The position numbers were made by a program, and so were the translations under genes. This document shows positions 17,501 through 27,340 of a DNA stretch of 64,000 nt, one piece after another. The DNA comes from Cytophagales bacterium (GTDB lineage Bacteria > Bacteroidota > Bacteroidia > Cytophagales > Spirosomataceae). Every line of letters starts with the position of its first letter. The stretch's first letter is position 1. The notes beneath the pieces are model-generated. The model ran no database searches, had not been told where the DNA came from, and saw only the letters and a list, made by a program, of their open reading frames with translations. The stretch covers positions 310,001 to 374,000 of the forward strand of contig JAAFJE010000001.1 of the NCBI GenBank assembly GCA_013298025.1. The letters run 5' to 3'.

Positions 17501-19894
17501 TCATTCATCGAATTGATATTTACCACGCCAAATCATACCTACCGAAGTAATCAAAACCATTGAGGCCGAGCTAATAGGCATCAATACTGCTGCAACCACA
17601 GGCGACAAATCGCCTGTAATGGCAAAACTCAATCCGATGAAATTATAGATAAGCGATACCACAAAACTTAGGCGAATCACTTTCAAAGCATATTGGTTGT
17701 AAGCAAAGAATTTAGGTAACATTGGCAATGCCTTGGCTTCTAAAATGGCATCGCTCGATGGCGTAAAATTGAGCGTATCGTCGGTGATGGCAATGCCCAC
17801 ATCTGCCTGTTTTAAGGCTCCTGCATCGTTGAGACCGTCGCCAATCATTACTACTTTTTTACCTTGTTCTTGCAATTTTTTGATAAAATCAAGCTTTTGC
17901 TGAGGCGTACAATTAAACTGTAAATGCTGTGCGTCTGCAAACCAGCCTTGTAATTGTTTTTTCTCCGACTCATTATCACCCGATAACAAATAGGTGTCGT
18001 ATCGCTGCGTAATGGTTTGCAGTAAGGCTTCTATATTGGTTCGGTAATGGTTGGGCAAGGCAAAATACCCAAGGTATTCTTGGTCGATTTGTACATGGGC
18101 TACACTGGTTTGGTACGCCTTTTTATCGGCTTGTAGGTATGGGGCTACAAAGTCTGTCGAGCCTAATTTGATGGCGTAACCATTGCAAAGTCCTTTGATG
18201 CCCTTACCTGTAATTTCGGTAAAATTATTGATTTCTAAATACAGCGTATCGTCATACAACTGCTTGATTTTCTGCGAAACAGGGTGCGTAGAATTACGTA
18301 CCAAAGAGGCTACTAGGGTTTCTTCAAAGGCAGTCAGCGGACGTTTGCCATGAAACACTGGCAGGCTTCCTTCGGCCGTAGTGAGTGTACCCGTTTTGTC
18401 GAAAACAACGGTATCGCATTGGGCCATTGTTTCGATGACCCCAGCGTTTTTGAGGTAGAATTTTTGTTTGCCCAATATCCGTAAGCCATTGCCCAAGGCA
18501 AAAGGATAGCTCAACGATAAAGCACAAGGACAAGCAATAATCAAAATAGCCGTAAAGGCATTCATTACCTTGTTGCCATCATGAAAAAACCAATACGTTG
18601 CCACGATAGTCGCCAAGCTTAAAACCGTCAGCGTAAAGTATTTACCTACCAAATCGGCAAAAGTTTTGATACGGCTTTGTTGTTGTTTCTGGAAAGTATC
18701 GTTGTTCCAAAGTTGGGTTAAATAGCTTTGTGATACTTCTTTCAAAATTTCTAGTTCGATGGTTTCACCTATTTGTCGGCCACCAGCATACAAGAAATCG
18801 CCCAGTTTTTTGCTTTCCAAAGCCGACTCGCCCGTCACAAAACTGTAGTCGATTTGGGCTTTTCCTCTGTACAAAAGAGCATCAGCAGGAATCAATTCGC
18901 CATTGCGTACCAAAATTTTATCACCTTTTTTCAAAGCATTGAGCGAAATGGCTTCTTCTTTTCCTTGGTTCAATTTGGTTACAGCCAAGGGAAAATAGGA
19001 TTTATAATCTCGTTCAAAAGACAAAAAATGATAGGTTTTTTGTTGAAACCATTTTCCTGCTAATAAAAAGAAAATCAAGCCCGTAAGCGAATCGAAATAG
19101 CCAGCCCCATGCAGAAAAATCACCTCGTAAGTGCCTCTAAAAAAAGCGACCAAAATACCCAGCAAAATAGGAAAGTCGATATTAATAATACCTTTTTTCA
19201 AACTCTTCCAAACCGACTCGAAATACCCCGAACCTGCATAAAACACCACGGGCAACGACAGCACAATATTGAGGTAGCCAAACAAATGTTTGTACATGGC
19301 ATCGTCGAGTCCCAAGTATTCGGGAAAGCTAAAAAGCATAATATTGCCCGCACAAAAGCCTGCTACGCCAATTTGCGTCAGTAATTTTTGGTACGAAGGT
19401 TTATTTTTTTCTTTGACAACATCGTTCAAACTAATCAATGGTTCATAGCCAACCGAAGCCAGCAATTCGGCCAATTGACGCAGCGACAAAGCGTTATAAT
19501 CGAAGGTAACGGATACCTGTTTTTTCAGAAAGTCAACCTTAGATACATGAACGCCCTCATGCAGTTTGTATAAATTTTCGAGTAAATACAAACAAGAGCT
19601 ACAATGAATAGCAGGAATATAAAAACTTATTTTAGCAATGGTATCATTCTTAAAATCAAACAATTGCGTAGCAATTTCGGCATTATCTAAAAACTCGAAA
19701 TGAGCCAATTGCGGGCTAATTCCTGCTTTTTCATCCAAAGCATAATAATTGCATAAATTGTTTTGGTCGAGTATTTCATAAACCGTTTTACAGCCTTCGC
19801 AGCAAAAATGTTTGTCGTCTATATGTAAATGGTCATCGGCGCATTCATTGCCACAGTGATAACACAGTAATTGACTTTCGGTAAGGGTTTCCAT
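17501..19894 (-). CDS. ccoI: CcoI/FixI-type heavy-metal P-type ATPase
   Basis: This is a 797-residue P1B ATPase. The N-terminus has the Cys-rich region typical of CcoI (CYHCGNEC and CCEGC, residues 11-35), then a heavy-metal domain with CSSC (98-101). The core has eight predicted helices, the metal-binding CPC in ACPCALSLSYP, the phosphorylation motif DKTGTLT and the hinge GDGLNDAGAL. This architecture belongs to copper exporters that supply copper for cbb3-type cytochrome oxidase assembly. No oxidase genes are in view. It is divergent from an Fnr-like gene across 153 bases holding two FNR-like boxes, suggesting low-oxygen control. Confidence 0.88.
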   Translation of the reverse strand: METLTESQLLCYHCGNECADDHLHIDDKHFCCEGCKTVYEILDQNNLCNYYALDEKAGISPQLAHFEFLDNAEIATQLFDFKNDTIAKISFYIPAIHCSSCLYLLENLYKLHEGVHVSKVDFLKKQVSVTFDYNALSLRQLAELLASVGYEPLISLNDVVKEKNKPSYQKLLTQIGVAGFCAGNIMLFSFPEYLGLDDAMYKHLFGYLNIVLSLPVVFYAGSGYFESVWKSLKKGIINIDFPILLGILVAFFRGTYEVIFLHGAGYFDSLTGLIFFLLAGKWFQQKTYHFLSFERDYKSYFPLAVTKLNQGKEEAISLNALKKGDKILVRNGELIPADALLYRGKAQIDYSFVTGESALESKKLGDFLYAGGRQIGETIELEILKEVSQSYLTQLWNNDTFQKQQQSRIKTFADLVGKYFTLTVLSLATIVATYWFFHDGNKVMNAFTAILIIACPCALSLSYPFALGNGLRILGKQKFYLKNAGVIETMAQCDTVVFDKTGTLTTAEGSLPVFHGKRPLTAFEETLVASLVRNSTHPVSQKIKQLYDDTLYLEINNFTEITGKGIKGLCNGYAIKLGSTDFVAPYLQADKKAYQTSVAHVQIDQEYLGYFALPNHYRTNIEALLQTITQRYDTYLLSGDNESEKKQLQGWFADAQHLQFNCTPQQKLDFIKKLQEQGKKVVMIGDGLNDAGALKQADVGIAITDDTLNFTPSSDAILEAKALPMLPKFFAYNQYALKVIRLSFVVSLIYNFIGLSFAITGDLSPVVAAVLMPISSASMVLITSVGMIWRGKYQFDE

Positions 19895-19965
19895 CTGCTC
19901 TACGAATTTTTTTCAAAATTTGCCCCAAAGTACCAAAGGTTACATGAGTACAGTGAGGAGAAATC

Positions 19966-19979
19966 CTGATAAAAATCAT
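19966..19979. promoter_or_regulatory. FNR-like box 1 (ccoI/fnr intergenic)
   Basis: CTGATAAAAATCAT contains the exact half-sites TGAT-N4-ATCA of the FNR consensus TTGAT-N4-ATCAA, differing only in the outermost base on each side. It lies 72 bases upstream of ccoI and 69 bases upstream of the Fnr-like start. Confidence 0.6.
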
Positions 19980-20013
19980 ATTTTCAGATAGTGACCTTTT
20001 GCAACTTCGCAGA

Positions 20014-20027
20014 GTGATTTTTGTCAA
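20014..20027. promoter_or_regulatory. FNR-like box 2 (ccoI/fnr intergenic)
   Basis: GTGATTTTTGTCAA fits TTGAT-N4-ATCAA with two mismatches (TGA-N6-TCA core intact). Its centre is 48 bp from that of box 1 and it ends 20 bases before the Fnr-like ATG, a position compatible with autorepression. Confidence 0.5.
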
Positions 20028-20047
20028 TCCTAATCTCTGTTGTTATT

Positions 20048-20752
20048 ATGAAATCGCAAGCACCAGTATGTAAAAGCTGTCAATTTAAAGATAATTCGCT
20101 TTTCAAAAACTGCCTTCTGAACGAGCTAGAAGAGTTGGCAGAAAGCAAATGCTTTAATACCTATAAAAAAGGACAAGTGATTTTCCATGAAGGAAACCGA
20201 CCACTTGGCATTTTTTGTGTGTATAGTGGCAAAGTAAAAGTGAGCCGCATGGGTTCTGATGGCAAGGAGCAAATCATTCGTTTGGCCAAAAAAGGCGATA
20301 CTTTGGGCTATCGGTCGTTGATTGATAACACCAAATACACCGCCTCCGCCATTGCCCTCGACGAAACAGAAGTATGTTTTATTCCGAGTAACGAATTTAA
20401 CAAGCTCATCGACCAAAACGTAAAAGTATCGACCGACCTCATGCGGATGCTGGCAAGAGCCTTGGGCGATACCCAAGACAAGCTCATTCATTTGGCAATG
20501 AAGCCCGTTAGAGAGCGTTTGGCAGAAGCCCTGCTCCTGCTCAAATCGACGTATGAAGAAGAAGAGGCAAAAAAACCGTTTTCCATTGCCATTTCGAGAG
20601 AAGACCTCGCTTCGATTGTAGGTACAGCCAAAGAAACCGTTATCCGCTTTTTATCAGAATTTAAAGAAGATGGCATTCTTACGACACATGGCAGCGAAAT
20701 CACGCTGATTAATACCGATAAATTGGTCAAAATTAGCAGTATGTATGATTAG
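20048..20752 (+). CDS. Crp/Fnr-family transcriptional regulator (Fnr-like)
   Basis: The ATG at 20048 (MKSQAPVCKSCQF) is preferred to 20021 because the latter lies inside an FNR-like box. The 234-residue protein has an N-terminal Cys cluster (C8, C11, C22) and an internal Cys110, matching the ligand layout of oxygen-sensing [4Fe-4S] FNR. A cyclic-nucleotide-type beta-roll follows, then a helix-turn-helix with SREDLASIVGTAKETVIRFL. It probably activates or represses genes under low oxygen. The divergent ccoI and the two boxes between them support this, though iron-sulfur binding is inferred. Confidence 0.85.
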   Translation: MKSQAPVCKSCQFKDNSLFKNCLLNELEELAESKCFNTYKKGQVIFHEGNRPLGIFCVYSGKVKVSRMGSDGKEQIIRLAKKGDTLGYRSLIDNTKYTASAIALDETEVCFIPSNEFNKLIDQNVKVSTDLMRMLARALGDTQDKLIHLAMKPVRERLAEALLLLKSTYEEEEAKKPFSIAISREDLASIVGTAKETVIRFLSEFKEDGILTTHGSEITLINTDKLVKISSMYD

Positions 20753-20845
20753 TTGAGGTGCAAATCACTTTGACGAGTGACTATTGTCATTGGAGGAGCT
20801 ATAGATTTAGGCTAAATTAGCATTTCCATGTTAAGCAACTGAACA

Positions 20846-21211
20846 ATGTTAGAAACCGAAAGAAAAATACTGGCAAGTGGTATAGAGTTACATTTCAAAG
20901 GCGGTGAATACTTGTATCGGAAAGGACAAGAGGCGGAATTTGTTTTTTATTTAAAAGATGGGAAATTTGAACTAGCTGACGAACGACACAAGCCTATCAT
21001 TTTGGATGGTTTTCGGTATTTTTTAGGCTTAGAAGAGATTTTATCTGACAAACAACACCGTTATAGTGTAAAAGCCCTCTCAAACGCTCAAGTATTAGTT
21101 TTTGAAAAATCTCTCTTGCATACCTTATTATACGAATACGATTTGGCACAACGCTATTTTATGCTTAAAATGTGCGATTATATGAGCTTTCAAGAACACG
21201 TGTATGAATAA
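20846..21211 (+). CDS. Stand-alone cyclic-nucleotide-binding-like domain protein
   Basis: This 121-residue protein consists of one beta-roll domain: KGGEYLYRKGQEAEFVFYLKDGKFEL matches the N-terminal part of Crp/Fnr proteins, and the rest (VKALSNAQVLVFEKSLL) continues that fold. There is no helix-turn-helix domain. It follows the Fnr-like gene by 93 bases on the same strand. It could modulate that regulator or be a truncated paralogue; the intact frame and own terminator argue for a functional gene. Confidence 0.7.
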   Translation: MLETERKILASGIELHFKGGEYLYRKGQEAEFVFYLKDGKFELADERHKPIILDGFRYFLGLEEILSDKQHRYSVKALSNAQVLVFEKSLLHTLLYEYDLAQRYFMLKMCDYMSFQEHVYE

Positions 21212-21250
21212 AAAACGCCCCATTACAAGGCTTTGTAATGGGGCGTTTTT
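21211..21250. terminator. Bidirectional Rho-independent terminator
   Basis: AACGCCCCATTACAA and TTGTAATGGGGCGTT form a long perfect stem flanked by A- and T-runs, between the CNBD gene and the convergent DUF1080 gene. Confidence 0.9.
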
Positions 21251-21879
21251 TATTCCAAAATCTTAATTTTAATATCTTTGAAATAAGCTACACTTTTCGG
21301 GTCGTGTCCTTGTAGGGCGATTGTGCCTGAGCTTAATTTTTTTAAACCTCGGTCGGCAGGAAGGGTTTCGGGTTCGGTATAATCAACCGCTACTTTATCG
21401 TTGATTTTGATGATAATTCTTTTGTCTTTTACAATGATATGGTATTCGTACCACTCGTTGTCGTTTGCCAAATTTTCTTTCACATCGCTAAAACTATACA
21501 GACTTCCTGTTTTACGCCAATCGGTATGTGTCTGATTTACTTGTACTTCATAGCCTTTGTCGGGCCAGCCAGAAGCTTGATAAGCCGTATGAATAAAAAT
21601 ACCTGAATTAGAGCCAGGCAAGGTTTTTGCCTTTATTTTCAACTCAAAATTTTTAAAATCGTGCTTGCCTACTTTTCCTTCATAAAAAAGATGTGTACGT
21701 TCGCCTGCTACCTTTATCGTTCCATCTTCGATAGAAAAGGTGCTTGGATTTTCTTCATTTACTTTCCAGCCAGCAAATGATTTTCCGTCAAAAAGTGAAA
21801 TCCAGCCCTTTGCTTTTTTCTGTGCAAAAGTCGTTTGCATTGATACCACCAACAAGAGTAGTAATGATAGTTTTTTCAT
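21250..21879 (-). CDS. Secreted DUF1080 protein (3-keto-disaccharide hydrolase type)
   Basis: The start at 21879 (MKKLSLLLLLVVSMQTTFAQ) gives a clean signal peptide with a Bacteroidota-style AQ end; the longer ORF has an unlikely leader. The 209-residue protein carries the DUF1080 concanavalin-like pattern: GWISLFDGKSFAGWK, GSNSGIFIHTAYQ, GYEVQVNQTH and IALQGHD. Members act on modified disaccharides or other glycans outside the cytoplasm; the specific substrate is not visible. No neighbouring sugar genes help. Confidence 0.8.
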   Translation of the reverse strand: MKKLSLLLLLVVSMQTTFAQKKAKGWISLFDGKSFAGWKVNEENPSTFSIEDGTIKVAGERTHLFYEGKVGKHDFKNFELKIKAKTLPGSNSGIFIHTAYQASGWPDKGYEVQVNQTHTDWRKTGSLYSFSDVKENLANDNEWYEYHIIVKDKRIIIKINDKVAVDYTEPETLPADRGLKKLSSGTIALQGHDPKSVAYFKDIKIKILE

Positions 21880-22173
21880 GGTTGCATTAATTAATTGAGT
21901 TGCTAAAGATACAAATACATTTTGGTAATTAATGCTCAAAAAAAGAGTGTGCGTATCTATAGGGTAAGGCATTCAAGCGAGCGATTAGGCTATTGTACAA
22001 CAAGGATTGTAAAAGTAAAGATTAATTATTATTTTAGTCATTTGTAAGTGAATGACTAAATAAGTGGATGAGTAAATTACACATTAAGCTTTTCATTTTC
22101 AAATATGTATAAAAAAACTACTCACTCATTGACAATTTCACAATTTTACATTGGTACTTAACACTTATGATTT

Positions 22174-23391
22174 ATGAGAAAAATACATATCGTTATATTA
22201 CTACTCCTGTCGTTTCCTGCTGCATTTTCCCAAACGAAAGCAATCAAAGGCGATACTACTTTTTGGTATAAAATCAATATTGAATCTCAAAAAACTTTCC
22301 ACCTAAAAGATTTTGAAAAATCTACTGATGAGTTTAATTTCAGGTTCAGAAATCAAGGACAAATCGTAGAAATATCAAAAGATAGCACTGCCTTTTCTGG
22401 CACTGTAACCAATTTCATTTATCATACCAAAAACACAAACACTAATAAACCGGACACTTTATCGAATACAGTTGTTTTATCAGCCAAACAGGCCGAGCAT
22501 ATTTATACTATCGTTCAAAATTCTACCATTTTAACGTTGCCTTCAGAAAATAATATAAAAAAATGGCTTAAAGGATTAGATGGAATAACCTACATTATTG
22601 AGTATGCTGACCAAAAAAATTATTGGCTAAAAAGCTATTGGACACCCTCAGCCCAAAAATCAATTCCAGAAGCCGTAATTGTTTTAGATTTAGTACAACA
22701 CCTATCCGATACACTAAAGCTAAAGCAATTATACGACTCATTTAAAAGTGCATTACCCAAAAAAGGCTGTTATAATTCGGGAGGGATGGTAATAAACTGC
22801 TATAAGTCGAACGCTTTAGTACTGGGCATTAGCGGTGCTACAAAATTACCTTTAGGCTTTTATTCTTCTTATGCTACCGCCTATATTGGCAAGGCAAAAG
22901 TAAACGGAGGTTTTGCCTTACAATATAATTTTGACAATAGAGGGTTTCATCACGTCAATTGGCAAGTAAATAAATGGAATATCTTTTATAAAAATTCAAC
23001 TTTATCGGATTTTATCGCATATAATTATCAAAATAGACGCTTAAAAATTGAGGATGCAGCAAACGCATTTGTGAATCATCAACTTAAATATGGTTTACGT
23101 CTAAAAAAATATATTAACATAGCCATTGGGTTCGATTGCCTCAGCAACAACGATAACAATAGTAGTGAAGTGGGCGGACTTTTCTACGCTGACAAATGGT
23201 TTTCAAAATCCAATATCAGTACGGTTGTGACAAGCTCAATATTTGCTCATAGAATCAATTATAAAGCTGAACTGTTCAAATCATTTAATTTTAACCCTAG
23301 ACATCTCATTAGTCGCATATCCATTGGCGTGACTTATGAAGATTTTGAAAAGTATAAAGACTGTTATTTTAGCGTTCGTTTAGAACGTTGA
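22174..23391 (+). CDS. Secreted protein of unknown function
   Basis: I do not recognise this 405-residue protein. It has a signal peptide (MRKIHIVILLLLSFPAAFSQ), a hydrophilic middle region and a C-terminal half with alternating aromatic and small residues that could form strands, possibly an outer-membrane barrel (for example YGLRLKKYINIAIGFDC and the last residues SVRLER). Two cysteines at CYNSGGMVINC could form a disulfide. The upstream region has short AT-rich GTGAATG/GAGTAAATT repeats. It seems to be transcribed alone. Confidence 0.55.
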   Translation: MRKIHIVILLLLSFPAAFSQTKAIKGDTTFWYKINIESQKTFHLKDFEKSTDEFNFRFRNQGQIVEISKDSTAFSGTVTNFIYHTKNTNTNKPDTLSNTVVLSAKQAEHIYTIVQNSTILTLPSENNIKKWLKGLDGITYIIEYADQKNYWLKSYWTPSAQKSIPEAVIVLDLVQHLSDTLKLKQLYDSFKSALPKKGCYNSGGMVINCYKSNALVLGISGATKLPLGFYSSYATAYIGKAKVNGGFALQYNFDNRGFHHVNWQVNKWNIFYKNSTLSDFIAYNYQNRRLKIEDAANAFVNHQLKYGLRLKKYINIAIGFDCLSNNDNNSSEVGGLFYADKWFSKSNISTVVTSSIFAHRINYKAELFKSFNFNPRHLISRISIGVTYEDFEKYKDCYFSVRLER

Positions 23392-23539
23392 CATTTGAAG
23401 CGTTTAATGGTGTTAAGTCATGGATTGAACTTTAAGTTAAATATTTATATCTGAAACACTTACAAGTCAAATTAACTAAAATTACCCAGTTGCCCTAAAA
23501 CCCAAATCTAAATAATATCATCATAAACTCTACCATAAT

Positions 23540-24217
23540 ATGACACCCGTAAGAATACTTTTATACCTTATCTTTTGCTTAGGCTTTTTGAGTTCTTGTG
23601 TACCTGTAGCACTCACATCGCATGTTGCACCAACAGAAATCGGCGATATGCAGAAGTTTGAAACATTTTCTTACATTGCTTTGATTGAAGGAGGCAATAG
23701 AGGAAAAATAAATGACACGCTTTCCAAACAATCAAAAGCGATTTTCAATGAGGCATTGGCTGAATTTACCAGTATTCCAGTAACAGGCACGATTACTGTA
23801 ACAGACACTTCTACAAAAAACCGTATAGAAGAAGCCGTAGCCTATTTGTTTTTATCGGCCCGCAAACAGCAAAGCATTGAAGCACTCGTCATACCGTCAG
23901 TACTAGACTCATTACTTGAACTAAACGGAAAAAGGTTTGGCTTGCTTACCATGACCACAGGCTTTACAAGAGTTAAAGGAAATTATGCAGGGCAAATCGC
24001 TAAAGGCGTAGCGATGGGGATATTGACATTAGGTACGTTTTACCAAACCCCGATTAAATCCAATTCGACAGTTTATATCATGATTGTGGATGCACAAGAT
24101 AACAATGTTGCGTTTTTCAATGATTTTTCGTTGCAAGACAAAGACCCCTTGAACAAAGCGATACTGACGAAACAAATCCAAAAATTGTTTAATGGCTATT
24201 TTTGGTCTTCACCCTAG
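23540..24217 (+). CDS. Putative lipoprotein of unknown function
   Basis: This 225-residue protein has a lipoprotein signal (LIFCLGFLSSC, cysteine at residue 20), so it should be anchored in the envelope. The mature part alternates strands and helices, with no motif I can name; a hydrophobic stretch GQIAKGVAMGILTLGTFYQT lies in the second half. It starts 148 bases after the preceding secreted protein on the same strand. Confidence 0.6.
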   Translation: MTPVRILLYLIFCLGFLSSCVPVALTSHVAPTEIGDMQKFETFSYIALIEGGNRGKINDTLSKQSKAIFNEALAEFTSIPVTGTITVTDTSTKNRIEEAVAYLFLSARKQQSIEALVIPSVLDSLLELNGKRFGLLTMTTGFTRVKGNYAGQIAKGVAMGILTLGTFYQTPIKSNSTVYIMIVDAQDNNVAFFNDFSLQDKDPLNKAILTKQIQKLFNGYFWSSP

Positions 24218-24335
24218 CGTTTTGATGTAACCGTTGTCTTTTGAGAGAAAAAATAACTGATAAAAAATACCTAAAAATAAAAAGATTAACCCACAAACCA
24301 CTCAATAACTTAGCCAGCCATAAAAGCCATCAACC

Positions 24336-24770
24336 ATGCAACGATTTCTTCCCAATTTCAAAACCACTTATACGCTTATAGGTACAACATTCATCCTGTT
24401 GTCGGTAAGCCTTTTTGCCAAAGGACTTATCCCTAGTATGGCGGCGTTTCAAGTGCCAGCGGTGGTATTGCAGTCGCCTCATTATTTCGATGCCTTGCTT
24501 TGGGTGTATGTACACATGACGGTTATAGGCATCCTCCTCGTCTGCCTAGGACAAGCCGTAAACGACCAGAGCAAACAGCAATGGATTACCGCCCTGTTGT
24601 GTTGCATCATGGCGTTTTATACCTATTTAGACTTCCGTAGTTCCGACTCGGCTTTGGGCAATGCCCTCTACAAAGGCGAATCGTCTGTAGCACCAGCATT
24701 TATTGGGTTGTTGGTTAGTTTGTTGTTGCTGCAATTATTGATACGATTGGTTTGGAAGAGGGTAAGTTGA
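24336..24770 (+). CDS. Small four-helix membrane protein, unknown
   Basis: This 144-residue protein has four predicted membrane helices (about 13-33, 53-73, 82-100, 118-138) with short loops. I recognise no family motif. Such proteins in Bacteroidota are often annotated only as hypothetical membrane proteins. The flanking genes give no functional hint. Confidence 0.55.
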   Translation: MQRFLPNFKTTYTLIGTTFILLSVSLFAKGLIPSMAAFQVPAVVLQSPHYFDALLWVYVHMTVIGILLVCLGQAVNDQSKQQWITALLCCIMAFYTYLDFRSSDSALGNALYKGESSVAPAFIGLLVSLLLLQLLIRLVWKRVS

Positions 24771-25149
24771 GCTAGGGCAAACACAAGAAATGAGGCAAGG
24801 GATAATAGATTGAAAACAAAGTTATTTTAACAAAACTGAATCAAGAATCTCGTATCCATCCATCGCATAGCATTGAACACCCCAACAGTATTCCACAAAC
24901 AACGGGGTTACTACTCTCATAATCATACGCTATGCTCTTCTTGGTACTGGAAGCAATGCCGTATTATTCCTACAAAGGCATTGCTTCGAGGGCTATTTTT
25001 CGTATTTTTGCCCCTTATTCGTAAGGTTTTTTACCTTACACAACGATAGCATTCTTTTCCTACATGCCGACTGAACCATTTCATGTACGCTGCATGGCTA
25101 TTGTAAAGGTCTTTCATTTGTACTGACAGGTACGTTTTTCATACAAACA
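24771..25149. other. 379-bp intergenic region before metG
   Basis: No ORF, RNA gene or repeat is apparent. The only feature I can support is the metG promoter candidate at 24981-25010, which implies a leader of about 130 bases. I see no clear T-box or S-box structure in that leader. Confidence 0.5.
24981..25010 (+). promoter_or_regulatory. Candidate metG promoter
   Basis: A -33 TTG at 24981-24983 and a -7 TATTTTTG at 25003-25010 are separated by 19 bases, a good fit to the Bacteroidota housekeeping promoter. Confidence 0.55.
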
Positions 25150-27180
25150 ATGACAACATTCAAAAGAACCACCGTTACGGCCGCTTTGATTTATGCCAAC
25201 GGCCCTATACATATCGGCCACCTCGCTGGGTGCTATTTACCTGCCGATATTTATGTACGCTATTTGCGTTCGATTGGGCATGATGTAAAGTTTATTTCAG
25301 GCACCGACGAGCATGGTGTGCCTATTACTATCAAAGCCAAAAAAGAGGGCATTACGCCTCAACAAGTGGTTGATAAATACTATACCATTATCAAAGATGC
25401 GTTTGAAGAATTTGGTATTTCGTTCGATATTTATTCCAGAACATCCAATGCCATTCATCACGAAACTTCGCAAGAAATCTTTAAAAATTTATATGATAAA
25501 GGGCAATTTGTAGAAGAAATCACGGAACAATACTACGACGAAAAAGCCCAAACATTCTTGGCCGACCGCTATATTATCGGTACTTGTCCGAAATGTGCTA
25601 ACGAAAATGCTTATGGCGACCAATGCGAAAAATGTGGCACAACGCTTTCGCCTACTGAATTGATTAATCCTCGCTCTGCTTTGAGTGGCGAAAAACCAGT
25701 CATGAAACCAACCAAAAACTGGTATTTGCCCCTCGATAAAATGCAACCAGCTTTGGAAGCCTACGTAAACAGTCATCCCGAATGGAAAACCAATGTGATG
25801 GGACAAGTGAAATCGTGGCTCAACGACGGCTTGCGTCCTCGTGCCATGACCCGAGATTTGGACTGGGGCGTAAAAGTCCCCTTGCCCGATACTGATGGCA
25901 AAGTACTGTATGTGTGGTTTGATGCCCCAATTGGGTATATCTCGATGACCAAGGAGCTAACCGACCAATGGGCTACGTATTGGCAAGACCCCGAAACACG
26001 CTTGGTACATTTTATTGGAAAAGATAATATCGTGTTTCACTGCCTCATTTTCCCTGCGATGTGCATGGCGGATGGGCGTTTTATCCTTGCCGACAACGTG
26101 CCAGCCAATGAGTTTATGAACCTTGAAGGAGATAAAATTTCGACCTCAAGAAACTGGGCGGTATGGCTGCATGAATACCTCCGAGCGTTTGAAGGACAAC
26201 AAGACGTATTACGCTATGCCTTGGCAGCGGCAGCACCCGAAAGCAAAGATTCAGATTTTACGTGGGGCGACTTCCAAACCCGCAACAACTCTGAATTGGT
26301 AGGTATTTTGGGTAATTTTGTCAACCGTGCTGTAGTACTCACCCAAAAGAACTTCGATGCACAAGTGCCAGCCCGAGGCGAACTCAGCGATTTTGACCAA
26401 CAAACCTTGACTACTTTAGCCGAATTGCCTTCAAAAATTGGCGATGCCATTGCACAATACAAGTTCAGAGAAGCCTTGGCATTGATGATGGACGTAGCAC
26501 GCTTGGGCAATAAGTATTTGGCCGATACCGAACCTTGGAAAGTGGTCAAAACTGACCTAGAACGTACTGGTACCATTTTAAATATTGGCTTACAAATTGC
26601 GGCTACCTTAGCCATTGTTTCTGAGCCATTTATGCCATTTACAGCCCAAAAACTTGCCAAAGCACTCAAGCTTGGACAACGGACGTGGGCAGAGGCAGGA
26701 CAAGCCGATTTGCTTGCTACAGGCACGAGCATCGAAACGCCAGGTTTACTTTTTAGTAAAATAGAAGATGCCACCATTCAGGCACAAATTCAAAAATTAC
26801 AAGACGCTAAAAAAATGAATGAACTCGCTGGCAAAGAAGTACAGGCCATTAAAGATACGACACAATACGACGATTTTGCCAAAATGGATATTCGGATTGG
26901 GACAATCGAAGCGGCTGAAAAAGTAGCTAAATCAAAAAAATTACTCAAACTTACAGTAAACGACGGCATCAAACAACGGACTATTTTGAGTGGCATTGCC
27001 GAACACTTTACAGCCGAAGAAGTGGTAGGCAAACAAGTGACGTTCCTCGCCAACCTTGCTCCTCGCCCGATGATGGGTATGGTGTCGGAAGGGATGATTT
27101 TGATGGCAGAAGACAAAGATGGCTCTTTGGCCTTTGTGCAGCCTTCAAAAGAAGTGTGGAATGGTGCAACTGTAGCATAA
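25150..27180 (+). CDS. metG: Methionine-tRNA ligase
   Basis: This 676-residue class I synthetase charges tRNA-Met. The HIGH motif is [10 protein letters not shown] (21-30), the zinc knuckle is [17 protein letters not shown] and the KMSKS loop reads KISTS. The C-terminal ~110 residues ([17 protein letters not shown] onward) form the EMAP/Trbp111-like tRNA-binding domain used for dimerisation. Length is normal for the bacterial two-domain type. It has its own promoter candidate and terminator, so it appears monocistronic. Confidence 0.97.
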   Translation: MTTFKRTTVTAALIYANGPIHIGHLAGCYLPADIYVRYLRSIGHDVKFISGTDEHGVPITIKAKKEGITPQQVVDKYYTIIKDAFEEFGISFDIYSRTSNAIHHETSQEIFKNLYDKGQFVEEITEQYYDEKAQTFLADRYIIGTCPKCANENAYGDQCEKCGTTLSPTELINPRSALSGEKPVMKPTKNWYLPLDKMQPALEAYVNSHPEWKTNVMGQVKSWLNDGLRPRAMTRDLDWGVKVPLPDTDGKVLYVWFDAPIGYISMTKELTDQWATYWQDPETRLVHFIGKDNIVFHCLIFPAMCMADGRFILADNVPANEFMNLEGDKISTSRNWAVWLHEYLRAFEGQQDVLRYALAAAAPESKDSDFTWGDFQTRNNSELVGILGNFVNRAVVLTQKNFDAQVPARGELSDFDQQTLTTLAELPSKIGDAIAQYKFREALALMMDVARLGNKYLADTEPWKVVKTDLERTGTILNIGLQIAATLAIVSEPFMPFTAQKLAKALKLGQRTWAEAGQADLLATGTSIETPGLLFSKIEDATIQAQIQKLQDAKKMNELAGKEVQAIKDTTQYDDFAKMDIRIGTIEAAEKVAKSKKLLKLTVNDGIKQRTILSGIAEHFTAEEVVGKQVTFLANLAPRPMMGMVSEGMILMAEDKDGSLAFVQPSKEVWNGATVA

Positions 27181-27205
27181 AACGTATTACCGTTGAAGGA
27201 AAAAT

Positions 27206-27258
27206 CAACCGCCAAGTTTCAAGAAGCATCCTTGAAGCTTGGCGGTTCAATTTTTTTA
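27206..27258 (+). terminator. Rho-independent terminator after metG
   Basis: AACCGCCAAGTTTCAAG and CTTGAAGCTTGGCGGTT form a long stem with a short loop, followed by CAATTTTTTT. Confidence 0.85.
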
Positions 27259-27340
27259 TCCGATACAGGACAGTATTTTTTCTTTTTTTTTATCTCTTTA
27301 CCAATAAACTAATCTTTTCCATTTCTTTATAACCAATTGA

